DNA of 64,000 nucleotides from Cricetomys ansorgei (Eukaryota > Chordata > Mammalia > Rodentia > Nesomyidae): contig JAMJFZ010004031.1 of assembly GCA_026225945.1 (NCBI GenBank), positions 9,429,501-9,493,500 on the forward strand, in the 5' to 3' direction. The notes beneath the pieces are model-generated. The model was not told where the DNA came from. It did not search any database and saw nothing but the letters and a program-made list of their open reading frames with translations. Shown here piece after piece: positions 11,216-22,035 of this stretch. Every line of letters begins with the position of its first letter. Positions within the stretch are counted from its first letter, which is position 1. Both the position numbers and the translations under genes were made by a program.

Positions 11216-11654
11216 AACAAATGAGGAAAAGTTATTCTAAAAGATGAGCCAATATTTTAGGTTGAATACAAAACTCCAAATTTTTAGCTTCTATTGGAAA
11301 ATTTGTGTCATAAAATTTTCATGTGGTGGACCAGAACTGAGTAACAGCTGTCCCCACAGAAGACATTGGCTTTGGACCACTGTCCTAGTCCTTAGTGTGT
11401 TTTCATATGCTTGCACCTGTCCCACCACTGCTTACAGTGAAGAAATACACACCTGGACTCAACCTTTGTTAAAACAGGAAAACAAAAGACAGATACGTGC
11501 ATGTATGCATGGGAGGGTGGTGGAAGAATACTCCCATATGCTCAAAATACCATGCCTCTGTCCACATTGCTTACATGAGCCTGACTTCTGCTCACACATG
11601 GGTCCTTCACTTTAGTGACCCGGAGATACAGTTTTGTTCATGATGCTGTTGTTT
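11216..11654. other. Single-copy sequence, no gene seen
   Basis: A 123-codon plus-strand frame (11244-11615) has no recognised domain. Nothing else noted. Confidence 0.4.
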
Positions 11655-11741
11655 GGGGGGGGGGGGGGGAGTAAGGGATTGAAGTCAGAGTTTTACGCAT
11701 GTGAGACAAGTTCAATACCGCTGAGGTACACCCTGCCCAAG
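11655..11741 (-). mobile_element. G-run plus ID/B4 SINE fragment
   Basis: A run of about 16 G precedes 'gggattgaagtcagagtttt' and 'caataccgctgaggtacacc', which is the ID-like half of a minus-strand B4 or ID element. The G-run is a homopolymer likely to vary in length. Confidence 0.65.
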
Positions 11742-12331
11742 GTTGCCCTTAAACACTTAGCAGAGGCACCCAGAGCTTAGTGAGAACCCAGGGTGTGCAT
11801 CTGTGAGAGCGCAAAATTCTAGAGCTAGAGCTCTAGCTTTCGCTCTGGCAGTGGTGGTGTCATGAAACCAGCCCTGAATATAAAAAGAGGGAATGGATTA
11901 AGGACAGCTGGACATCCTTTGTCACTCTGGAGAGGTGAATCCATTTCATCACCTCTTCGAGTCTGTTTGGGGCATCACTACTAAAGGTATGGAATTTAAC
12001 TGCTTGCGGTTCGGATGCCTCGCATTGTCCCTTTCTTTCTCTTGGAATCCTGTGATCATGTAATGAGGGAGCTGAAGAGGCCACAAAGAGACACCTATGA
12101 CAGAGAACTGTGGCCCCAGCTGGTGGTTTAGCATTGACTTATCATTCCTGTGGAGAAGCCATCTTGGACATGGACCCAGGAGTCCTGGCAATTGAGCCAC
12201 TCAGCCACCACCATGTGGAGGAATGATGAACTGCCCTTGTTGGTTCTTGCCTAAATTGTAGAGTTGTGCACAGATAGATGATTGCTGTCTTAAACCATAA
12301 ACTTAGAGAAATGAGTTATATTATTATAGAA
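11742..12331. other. Single-copy sequence, no gene seen
   Basis: No gene recognised. It includes a perfect 16-bp palindrome, agctagagctctagct, at 11823-11838. Confidence 0.45.
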
Positions 12332-12555
12332 CAGAGGTTCTCAACCTTCCTAATGCTACAACCCTTGAATACAGTTCCTCATGTTGTGGTGACCCCCGAC
12401 CATACAATTATTTTTGTTGTTACTTCATAACTATAACTTTGACACTGTTTTGAACCATGATGTAGATATCTGATATGCAAATGGTCTTAGATGACCCCTG
12501 TGGAAGGGTCATTTGACCCCCCCGAGGGGTCGAGACCCACAGGTTGAGGTTGCTA
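12332..12555. mobile_element. URR1-type hAT MITE
   Basis: Starts cagaggttctcaacc and runs through 'ctcatgttgtggtgaccccc' and 'cataactataactttg' to 'cacaggttgagg'. This matches URR1, a rodent-specific non-autonomous hAT-Charlie DNA transposon with short terminal inverted repeats. The right terminus is damaged. Flanks ttatagaa and ttatgtat are a poor 8-bp duplication (5 of 8). It carries no coding capacity. Confidence 0.9.
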
Positions 12556-14164
12556 TTATGTATAGTTGAGAATCTACGGGTGTCTAGTGCTTGTCTTTCC
12601 AGAGCCTGGTGTACGTACCTCTAGTATCCTTAGGTGAGCCTTCTACTCCCAGTGCGTGTACCTGACTCTGACCGTGACTCCAGGGATGAACTTTTCATTT
12701 AGCTTAACTAAACCAGAGGTATAGACCACTGAGATTGTCTCTAAAACCAGGCCTATGGTAGCTGATGGGATGCACCTGGTAAGTAAGACTTCTGCGGTGG
12801 TGAGAGGGGCCTCTTTGTCTTCAATTGGATCTAAACCCAAGAGGCTATTGAACCTAGAAGTTCGAGGAGCCTCCAGGTCGGCACTGAGAATGAAGCCAAC
12901 ACAGTGCAAGCTGGGATAAGGGGAAAAGAACCAAGACACAAGGGAACTGAGTTCAGCCCAGATGTGTCTGAGGCCATCTCTGCCCTCAGACAGCATAAAC
13001 CAATAATATTTTGTATTACATTTTTGATCATGTGACCAGGAGTCTCAGACACAGAGGGTCCGAATTTGAATCTTGATGGTGATACCTTCTTCTTTTTAGA
13101 TACTTAAAAGTGTATTTGAGACGATTTCATTTACATGAAACTTAAGAGAATGATTCATAGGGTTCACATACCCACCTGTCAAGACCTCCCAAATATTAAG
13201 TTCCATATTTGTTTTCCTGTTTGCTCTTTCCGTACACATACAGACATGCTTATTATGTATGTGTATGTGTGTAACTTTTTCTAAACAGACGGAGGATAAA
13301 TTGAAAAGGCAATATTCCTTTTCTCCTAAACACTTCAGTGTGCTTCCCGAAGAGAACATTCTCCTATAGAACCACAGTGTAACCATCAAAGCCAGGAAAT
13401 TCATGTTGCTGGAATGCTGTTATTTCATCCATTAGCCTTGTTTATGGTTTGCCACTTGATCCCAGCAATGTTCTTTATGGTAAAAAAAATAAAAAATAAA
13501 AGGGGGGGAGGAGGAGATTTTGGAACATGTACCATGTTCTGCCATGTCTCATCACTTTGTCCTAATCTGAAACAGTCACTTGTTCGTTCATAAAAGTGAT
13601 ATTTCTGAAAGCTACAGGCAACTTACATTATGTCCCCTTATTAGGCTCATCTAAAGTTTCCCTGGGATTAGATTCACGCTATGGAATTTTAGCAAGGATA
13701 CAGCGGAAATGATACTGCACTCTGCAGTGGATTAAAGCAGGAGGCACATAAACCTCCTTCCCCGTTACTGCTGAAGTTAATTTTGTGTCTTCGATTAAGG
13801 TGCTAATTACCAATTTCTCCAGTGTAACTGTACCATTTCCTTTCTGTTTTGAGTAAGTATCCTGGCAGGATACCTTGCATGTATGGACGTACCTTGCCAT
13901 TCCTCCAACTTTTACCCACTAATTTTATGATTTTTCACTTCTAATGGCTACTGCTATGGTAGTTATCAAATGGAAACTTACCTAGTTCTCTCATTTCTTT
14001 ACATTTGATTGGATTTCTAACATAACATGTAACAAAAAATGTTCCCACCCAACAAACAGTCGGTTAATCAATCTTATCACTCCCCCCCACCCTCTCTCAT
14101 GGGCTTGCAGAACTCAGTTCTATTCAGGAATTTATAATTCTTTACTATCATTGATTTTGATGCG
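12556..14164. other. Single-copy, part possibly conserved
   Basis: No gene recognised. Between about 13520 and 13900 the sequence is free of recognised repeats, AT-rich and carries motifs such as 'gctaattacc' that fit homeodomain binding. It could be a conserved non-coding element, but alignment is needed to show this. A 117-codon minus-strand frame at 12643-12996 has no recognised family. Confidence 0.35.
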
Positions 14165-14275
14165 AATATCCTGGAATATACCATGTTGTATAGTCCAGGC
14201 TGGTCTCCCACTCTTGGCAATCCTTCTGTCTCAGCTTCTTCAGTGCTCGGATAACAGGTCTGAGCCACCATTCCT
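14165..14275 (-). mobile_element. Old B1-like SINE
   Basis: Minus-strand 7SL-derived SINE remnant: 'gtatagtccaggctggtctc', 'cagtgctcggataacagg' and 'gccaccattcctgggc'. High divergence suggests an early B1/proto-B1 copy. Confidence 0.7.
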
Positions 14276-14424
14276 GGGCTGTGATGTAATTTCTTTAATG
14301 CTGAATTATCTCTGATTTTGTCAGTGGGAGTCCCTCCAAATTGACTTCCATGTCTGACGATCCTTCATGAAGGAGATTTATAAACAACAAAAGCAAAAAC
14401 AGCAACAACAACAGAACACCCAAG

Positions 14425-14615
14425 CTTTGAAATCAGAATGCTGAGGCAGTCTTAGGCAAGTTACTTAACCTCAGTAGGCCTCAGTTTTCCCCTATGCGGA
14501 ATGGCCACAGGAAAAATGACTACTTCATAGGATCATTGAATCAGTACATGAAGTAACATCAGAAAAGCAATCAGAACTCTGCATACATTAAGGGCTCGAT
14601 ATTTCAGTTGTTATA
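14425..14615 (+). mobile_element. MIR SINE
   Basis: Good MIR match in order: 'taggcaagttacttaacctc', 'ggcctcagttttcccctatg', 'ttcataggatcattgaatca' and 'acattaagggctcgata'. Ancient and inactive. Confidence 0.85.
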
Positions 14616-15261
14616 TTTCTAGGTATCTGGGTTTATACTGGTCCATTGTGGGTTATTTTTTTTTTTCCTGAAGAATTGAGAAGATACATTGGATAATGTA
14701 AGAGAAGAACAAGGAGAGTACTTTCAATTGTCAGCCTTCTTTCCTCTCTGCTCAGCAAAGAATGAGCAGATACTGCTGGGCACCAGGGAGTCATTGGGTG
14801 CTTGTTTACGAGATTTCTCTTCCAGGTTTTGGCAGACATAACTCAACCTTTGAGGAACTGCCTATCAAATAAATGGAAAGTCTGTTCAGCACCACAGAAA
14901 GTATCCAAAGGGAGAGCAACCATGTTCCCTTAAGTCAGATCCATTAAAGTCTCCACAGATCACGAGGCATGGATCTCTGGTCGTTTGTAGGAGAATGTGT
15001 GTGTGTGTGGCTCTGCTCAAAAATCCCACTGAATTGGATATTTTTGTATACTTTACTTGAAGTGATGAAAATCCTTGCCTATGTTTATGATATGTGTGTC
15101 TACTTATGTGGGTATGTATGCACATTTAGCATTACTTCAAGTCACTATGAACGTTTTTGCCAATTGGATCACATGTAAATTCAACAACATCCTAAACTAA
15201 AAAAAAGAAAAAAAACTTTCTAAAGATTCAGTCGATGAGAATACAATAGAATCCTAGATTT

Positions 15262-15322
15262 ATCTTTCTATCTACCTATCATCTACCTATCTACCTACCT
15301 ATCTATCTATCTATCTATCTAT
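15262..15322. repeat. (TCTA)n/(CCTA)n microsatellite
   Basis: Imperfect then pure TCTA/CTAT repeats, about six perfect units at 15300-15322. It abuts a minus-strand B1 and probably grew from its A-tail. Confidence 0.93.
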
Positions 15323-15442
15323 TATTTGAGACAGAGTCTTATTATGTAACTCTGACTGGCATAGAACTTGATATGTAGACTAGGCTAGCTTTGAGCTCAC
15401 AGAGATCAGCCTGCCTCTGCCTCCCAAGTGCCAGGATTAAGG
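15323..15442 (-). mobile_element. B1 SINE, 5' end missing
   Basis: Minus-strand B1: 'tttgagacagagtcttatta', 'cacagagatcagcctgcctc' and 'cccaagtgccaggattaa'. The terminal block (ccaccacgcccggc region) is absent where the next repeat begins, so the B1 was cut by that insertion or by a deletion. Confidence 0.87.
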
Positions 15443-15803
15443 ATGTCTTAGGGTTTTTATTAATGTGAAGAGACACCATAGCCATGGCCACTCCTATAAA
15501 GGAAAACATTAACTGAAGCTGGCTTAAAGTTCAGAGATTTAGTCCAGTATCAGCATGAAGGGAAGCATGGTGGCAAGTAGGCAGGCATGGTGCTGGAGAG
15601 GTAGCTGAGAGTTCTACATCTGGATTGGTGGGCAGCAGGAAAAGAGAGTGACACTGAGCCTGGCTGGTTCTTCTGAAACCTCAAAGCCCACCCCCAGTGA
15701 CATACTTCCTTCAACAAGTCACACCGACTCCAACAAGGCTGCACTTCCTAATAGTGCCACTCCTATGAGCCTATGGGGACCATTTTCATTCTAGCCACCA
15801 CAA
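15443..15803 (+). mobile_element. Rodent 0.36-kb interspersed repeat
   Basis: Begins 'tgtcttagggtttttattaa' and proceeds through 'gaagagacaccatagccatg', 'catggtgctggagaggtagc', 'gagagttctacatctgga' and 'cctaatagtgccactcc' to end 'tctagccaccaca'. I recognise this as an abundant rodent repeat with an opening related to the 6533-6938 element, but I am not sure of the class. Confidence 0.65.
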
Positions 15804-16639
15804 AGCTCATATGCTACCTTGACTTAGTATACTAAATTTCTAAAGCTTAAAACTTATTATGTCTCTCGGAACTTGAAGTTCTATAGTAATTCATACGACT
15901 TTTTTAAATGTGACACAAAACAATTTAAGAAGTACATTGCTCACAGATAGTAATTAATCATAAAGCAGTGTTGAACCATTACAGAAATGGGTGTAGGCAG
16001 GATGGGGCATGACAGGCACAGAAGTCTGAGTTAGATTTGGCAGAATGACAAATGTGAATAAGTTCAGGAAAATTAAACTTGCTCAGTCCATAGCCATGGC
16101 CTTCAGCATCTGTAGCTTTGATTTGCCACTAACACATCTCAATCCAGGCTCACATGGGCTCACATCTTACCAGCTGTCCCTCTCTCCGAACTGTGGATGT
16201 TTAAACCAGCAAGTTATTGGCAAAGAGGGTTGGAATCTTTCCACAGTCATGCCAATCACTATATAGGTCCCCTCACTAATTGGTCCTTTTCTACTTCCAA
16301 ATTTAGCTTCTGTTATGAGTTAGAAATGCCTTCCATTGCAAATAACAACAGCCACAACAAAAATAAGGCCTATTTTCCACATATATTTTTAAAGTTGGGA
16401 TGCGGTACCCCCAAGCATAAATTCAGTGATCCATCTGTTCTAGGGACAATGTCCTACACTGGGGTCTCCTGAAAGCAGAGGTCTCCTGAGGTACAGGTTC
16501 ATTTGAGAAATTTGAGAAATGACTTTTGCAATTATGACTAAAAACCTGGAAAGAGTAAATTCTCCAAATGAATACAAATGCAAACCACTTTTATGTATAT
16601 TAATAGCTGTTTCAGAGGGGTTAAAAGAGAATTGACTGT
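15804..16639. other. Single-copy sequence, no gene seen
   Basis: No recognised repeat or exon. Small frames only. Confidence 0.45.
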
Positions 16640-17330
16640 AAGACGGTGGTGGGAAGGCAAGCAGAGAGCAGAGTCCATCAGGGCTTCAGCAGCTGCCTTG
16701 CCGTTCATGGAACCGGAGATGCTACATTGGCTGTTGGTCCAGTGAGGAGAACCATGAAAATTCAGAGTGGCTGGAAAGACACAGCAGCAGTGACAGATCT
16801 GCATGGTGAAATGGAACAGCATTTTTGGCCCAAGGCATGGAAGAGACGGGGGGAGTCTGGTGGAGCAGCACCTCTACAGGGCTGCGGGGGTTCGGGGGAA
16901 ATCCCACTCGACCCATGGGTTCGGCCTGTGAGGATTTAGCGCCCCAGCCCATAGATCCCACACGCGTCATGGAAGAAGGAACTGAGAGGAGAGTCAGGAC
17001 AGACACTACAACAGAGAGGCATGAGAGTGGACCTGCCAGGATTTCCGCTCAGCCCATGAGTGCTGCCTGAGAAATAGAGGAGGCAGCGGGGAGTCTGTAA
17101 TGGAGGATCAGAGCCATGGACAAAACTCAAGATGGTGGCAGGGCAGTAAGCAAAATCCAATAGGGCTCTGGCCCCTGCATATCGCCTCCGCTCATGTCCC
17201 CCCAGCTTCTCACATGTTTATGGACCGGGAGACCTGCACTGGTGCCTAGTCAGGCAGGAGGAACTTTGTGAATTAAAAGTGGTTGGAAAGACACAGGGTC
17301 AGTGGCACACCTGGAAAGTCAGCGGGCTGT
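16640..17330 (+). repeat. Two diverged ~0.5-kb direct repeats
   Basis: Landmarks recur in the same order about 490-512 bases apart: aagacggtggtggg (16640) with aagatggtggcaggg (17129); ttcatggaaccggagat with tttatggaccgggaga; gtggctggaaagacacag (16767) with gtggttggaaagacacag (17279). The second copy runs beyond 17330 with lower similarity (ggtggagcggcccgc against tggtggagcagcacc). The 'caagatggtggc' motif resembles YY1-type sites seen in L1 5' regions, so promoter monomers of an L1 are one possibility, but no ORF1 follows. Confidence 0.55.
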
Positions 17331-18067
17331 GAGTGGGGAGGAAGGGTGGTGGAGCGGCCCGCAGGCTCGGCCTGCATGGAGGACACTGAACTGGAGACAC
17401 AGTTGCGGACAGAATGGAGGACTAGGGAGCTAGACGTCCTTGAGAGGGAAGGGTGCTTGGGATACCTTGAGGCTGAGGCCAGGCTGGAGCTGCCCACTAT
17501 GAGAATGGAACACGTGCACTGTGAAGAGAAACAGACCCAGGGACCGGGCGCTACTAGGAGATCCATGGCTAGAGGCAGGTACAGGCATGGGTACACACCC
17601 AGGGCAGACAAAGGATAGGTGCTCAGACTGTCACCAGACCATTCTGGCCCCTCCACTGCCCAGAAGCCCAGTTCTGCCAACTCCTGTGGCATGGCTGCCA
17701 CTCAGATTGCTTTCAATGATAGGGTGGGGAGAGTATGGACTGTGGCACTATCCAAGGGCTCCAGGCACAAAGACCAAGGTGACAGGACAGACAGTGACAA
17801 GGTTGATGGGATGTGTGTGAGACAATCAGAGCTCAAGCAAGTCCTGACCCCAAACACTCGGAAAAACCCCAGGATCACCCTGATCCTGAGCATCAGCAAG
17901 ATGTCCCAGCTGAAGGACATTCCATAGTAGGGGTTGGGTCCCCTCCTTTTGAGAGGGGTCTTAGAAACCTCAAGATGCTTGTGTAGACCAGGACAATTAG
18001 AGATCAGTCTGCATTGCTGATACCATCAGAGTTTACTGAGTGCTTAAGCCTGGCTCCATAGCAGGCT
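17331..18067. other. Unclassified GC-rich sequence before the minisatellite
   Basis: Open frames exist on both strands (142 codons minus at 17273-17701; 111 and 102 codons plus) but none resembles a known protein. I see no splice or polyadenylation structure. It may be the continuation of the 0.5-kb repeated unit. Confidence 0.35.
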
Positions 18068-19212
18068 ATTTGGTGCCTGTGTGAAGTTTGAGTGCCTGCC
18101 TGGAGTCCAGGGGCCTGCATGAAGTCCCAGTGCCTGAGGGATGGCTGGGTGCCTGGGGGATATCTAGGTGTTTGCAGGTTGGCCCAGTGCCTATGTGATG
18201 TCCAAGCATCTGGAGGAAGCCTGATGCCTGTGGGAGGCCCTGATGTCTGGATGTTGGGTCCCTGTGGGATGACCAGATGCCTGCACGATGGCCAGGTGCC
18301 TCTGGGAAGACTGGGAGCTTATGTGATGTCTGGGTATTGCAGGGTACCCAAGTGCCTGCATGAGTTACCAAGCACCTTCAAGATGCCTGGGCATCTGTGG
18401 GATTCCCTGGTACCCACAGGAAACCTTCACATCTGTGGGATGCCCTGGTACCCTCAGGAAATATTGGGCCTGTGGGATGCCCTGGTGTGCACAGGTGGCC
18501 CTGGTGCCTGCAGAATGTGCAGGTGCCTGAAGGAGGTTCTAGTGACTGCCACATGACTGGGTGCCTATGTGATAGGCATGGCTAGGTATACCTCTGTGAT
18601 GTATGTGTCCCTCCAGGGTATCCAGGTATTTGAGAGATATCTGTGCCTCAGGAACTGTGCCTGTGAGATGTCCAGGTATCTGTGGGTTGGCCCAATGCCT
18701 GAGTGATGCCCAGGCATCAGTGGGATTCCCTGGAGCCTGGGCGATGTCCTCATGCCTGTGGGAAGTTCTGATGCCTGTGGGATGTCCGGATGCCTGTGGG
18801 ATGCCCTGGTACCCACAGAAAGCCCTGGAACCTGTGGGATATCTGGGTGCTTCAGGGTTATCTAGGTGCCTGTGGGAGGCCCTGGTCCCTGTGGGAAGTC
18901 CTGGTTCCAGTGGGATGTCAGGCATATGTAGGATGCTCTGGTGCACATGGGATGTCCTGGTGCCTGTGGGAAATCTGGGTGCCTGTGTGATGCCCTAGTG
19001 CCTGAGGGATGTCGGGGTGTCTGTGTTGTGTCAGGGTGCCTGCACAATGTCCAGGTGTCTGTGGCTTGGCCCAGTGCCTGTGTGGTCCCTGGGCATCTGC
19101 AGGACACCCTGAAGCCTGGGAGATGTTCTGGTGCCTACAGGATGTCTGGGCATCTGTGCAGTGCCTTGGTGCCTGCAGAAGGTCCTGGTGCCTGTGGGAT
19201 GATCCTGTCACA
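18068..19212. repeat. Degenerate minisatellite, 19-20 bp period
   Basis: About 1.14 kb built from roughly 58 variants of a unit close to gtgcctgtgggatgtcctg. A higher-order pattern is visible: a unit containing 'ggcccagtgcct' or 'ggcccaatgcct' recurs near 18180, 18688 and 19068, each time followed by a 'catc' unit. Because the unit is poor in TAA and TAG, several long frames stay open on both strands (up to 154 codons plus, 135 minus). They translate as repeats such as TGTRASHRHPDIPQA and are not taken as genes. Confidence 0.93.
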
Positions 19213-20810
19213 CTTCACACAGTTCTGGTCAGTGGCAGCTAAATGTTCCTGTCTTATTCTAGCCTTTTAATTGATGTTTAATTTTATGTTTGCTTTTATG
19301 GGGCTGAATGAGCCAAACATTCTCTCCTACCTAGAAAACAATGATTTTATCTTGTGTTTGTCATTCTTCTTCATTTGAATGGTTTCTTATTCTGTCTCGA
19401 TTCTAGCTGAGTAGGTAGTGAATATGTGCTAATTCTGAGACACTAATTGAGGTGCCTTATGTAAAAATAAAAATTGGGGCTTCTACATGTGTTTTGTGAT
19501 TTCCCTCTCTCAAGCCCAGTGCTTGGATTGAAAATGTAAACATCTTGATCAAAACTTTTCAGGTGGTTATCTTTGGTTCTTTGTGATTCAAACCGAAAGC
19601 TCAACATTCCTTGTCTCAAGTGCCCTTGGAAGGAGAAATACCCCATCATGTCTTCTTACCATCCCCCACTCCCGCCCTCCCTCACATTTTGCAAACAAAA
19701 GCCTGAACCCAAAGGGCTCATACAGCATTTCAGAAGCCCTTGATTACTCTTCAGATATTTAAAAAGGAATCTCACATTTGACAGAAATTGTTAAGAGTCT
19801 ACAATTAACAAATAGATGGCATTAGCGTTTTTCTAATCAAAATCTATTGTTCTGCGGGGGCTAGGAGCTGTTGTTTTAACTGACAGTGGCTTGCCCTTCC
19901 AGGAAGCTCAGGTCCTAATCTGCCAGCTTTCGCCAGCGCAGCTGAACTCCTGCCCTGTTTTCTGGGGGTACCGATGTGTTCCTCAAACGGACCCTTTCTT
20001 TCCTGGATGTCCTCAAAAGGAAAGAAGAAAGAAGATCCTCAGAAGTTGTTGTTGGACCCAGATAAAAATAGTTAACAACAACAAATTTAAAAGAAAGGAA
20101 GGGAGAAAGGATAGAAAGAGAAAATGAGTCTGTGAGACTTAAATATAGGAGCATGTAGCAGGGGTCACGTCTATTGGGGTACTCTCTACCTGGATCTGCA
20201 CAAGTCAAGGCAATTCTCTTCAAGTCTTCAGATGTTTAAATGATTAACGGGGCAGTACAATTTGTCTCGTGATGCAAAGACTGCTGAAGAGACACAGTTT
20301 GTAGAGATTTTCATTAACTCCACCTAACTTTAAAAATACCATAGCTGCTGCAAATCACAAAGGGGAAGGGGAAGCCCTGGTTCAATTTAAATAACAGAAA
20401 CTGGTCCTCTGCACCAGTGATTTTAATGTTTCTGGGGTGTTCTGCAAGAATGCTCCCAGATAAATTCCCAACACTCTGGTCAGGAGAGGATGCTACTGAG
20501 CATCTAATACCTCACCCAAAGCCCAGCATATGCCGACCATTTGCTCACAGGCTTTCCGCCGGCTTATTTAATAGCAGGGTACAGAGCCTGGGCCTTCCCT
20601 GGTGGTGCCTGCTCAATTCCATCTGACTGGGACCACTGAAGAAGCTTTAAGGTGTTAAGTCCTTCTGGCAAAGGTTGCTCCTCACCCTTGAAATCCTGCC
20701 TGGGGAGCACAGACTCAAGTTGCTGAGGAAAGGCAAATTCCAAGGCTGGCTCCCCTCTTGCTCGTCAGGACCACAAGACCAGGGAATGTATTATAAACAA
20801 GACTTAAGTG
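19213..20810. other. AT-rich single-copy sequence
   Basis: No recognised SINE or exon. Short purine-rich runs occur near 20020-20125. Confidence 0.45.
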
Positions 20811-20994
20811 GTTTTTTTTATTTTGTTGAGTTTTTTTTTTCTTTTTTTGGTTTTTTTGAGACAAGGTTTCTCTGTTGTAACTCTAGCTGTCCTGGAACTC
20901 ACTCTGTAGACCAGGCTGGCCTCGAACTCACAGAGATCTGCCTGCCTCTGCCTCCCAAGTGCTGGGATTAAAGGTATGCATCACCATCGCCCAG
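20811..20994 (-). mobile_element. B1 SINE with long T-rich tail
   Basis: One of the best preserved B1 copies. Minus-strand body 20855-20994 (tttgagacaaggtttctctg; gaactcactctgtagaccag; cccaagtgctgggattaaag) with an A-tail seen as T-rich 20811-20854. It shares the 'tctgttgtaactctagctg' variant with the 6-kb copy, pointing to a lineage-specific B1 subfamily. Confidence 0.95.
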
Positions 20995-21926
20995 CTAAAT
21001 GTATTATTTTTTAAAAAATTAACCCTCAAAAAAAAAAACCTCTCTTTCCAACTTCATTTAGTCTGTGGGCAGTAGCAACAAGGGAGCAACCCTTTCCTGG
21101 AACGTGAGCTCCCAGTTCTTCCAGAGGCAGATGGTCATCGGCTGTTTCTGTTCTCACCTTTTTGCTATGCAGACTGTGGGATCTTGGTAGTTGCTTTTTA
21201 GTCACCCTTGTCTGTACTGCCTATGACCTGCAGACTCGGGGGACCCTACCCTTGGAAACATTGTTTTACAGAGGGAAGATAGACCCTCCAAAACTGGCAA
21301 GAGAGTTTCGAGGCTTGGCGGTGCCCCACCTAGGCTACGTAACCAGTAAACAATTGCAGGAGCAGAGGACTTGTGTGGAGCTGCCTGCAGCACCCGTGAG
21401 TTGCTCATGCTGAAGAGATCTTGGCTCACTCCTCACTTTTTGTTATCCAGCAATGGATAACCTTGACACTTCCAGCTTGGACACTGTGGGGACTCACAGT
21501 GCATTGCCTAAGAAAAGGAGTCGAGGCCACGGCATGGGCTGGGATCGAAGGGTGGGTGCTTTCGGGTTCAGCCCCCACGATGCTAAGTCCAGCTATGGTG
21601 TGATTGTGAGTGGTCAGCTTTGAAATGCTAGGCATCCTCGTTCTGAAGACAGAGAGAGAATACCGTGTGGGAGTGTGTTGGAAGTTTTGTTTTTGTTTTT
21701 GGAAGTTTGCTTTCCAGCGCTTGACGGCTAACGAGGACAGCCAGTTTATATCTTGAAGTCTGCTTCCAATGTTCATATTAGACACCCTGTTCCTATTCAA
21801 TTAAAAAGTAAGTAGGCTGTGTAGTGAGTAAAATAACAATTATAGATAGTCCCTAACTCACAATAGTCCATTAAAAAAAAAAAAAAAAGATAGACATTCA
21901 GTATCAATGGTACTTTGAACATTTCG
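20995..21926. other. Single-copy sequence, no gene seen
   Basis: No gene recognised. A 17-base A-run occurs at 21872-21888. The 124-codon minus-strand frame at 21426-21800 has no family resemblance. Confidence 0.4.
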
Positions 21927-22035
21927 TTTTTTGAGACATTCTGACTATGTAGCACAGACTGGCTTCAACCTCAATAATTTTCCTTCCTCAGTCTCCCTAG
22001 TGCTGGGATTACAGGTGTGGTGGCACACACCTGGC
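21927..22035 (-). mobile_element. Old B1 SINE
   Basis: Minus-strand B1 remnant: 'ttttttgagacattctgact', 'gtagcacagactggcttcaa', 'tagtgctgggattacagg'. Highly diverged. Confidence 0.8.

Noticed and set aside
11823..11838. 16-bp palindrome agctagagctctagct as a regulatory operator
   Set aside because: Palindromes of this length are expected occasionally, and no surrounding context supports a role.
18092..18556. 154-codon plus-strand frame and several minus-strand frames in the minisatellite
   Set aside because: Frames are open on both strands at once because of the repeat unit's composition, and the peptides are simple reflections of the 19-20 bp period. No start context, splice or conservation evidence.
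18068..19212. CRISPR-like array of short repeats
   Set aside because: Units are contiguous and degenerate with no unique spacers; a eukaryotic minisatellite explains it.
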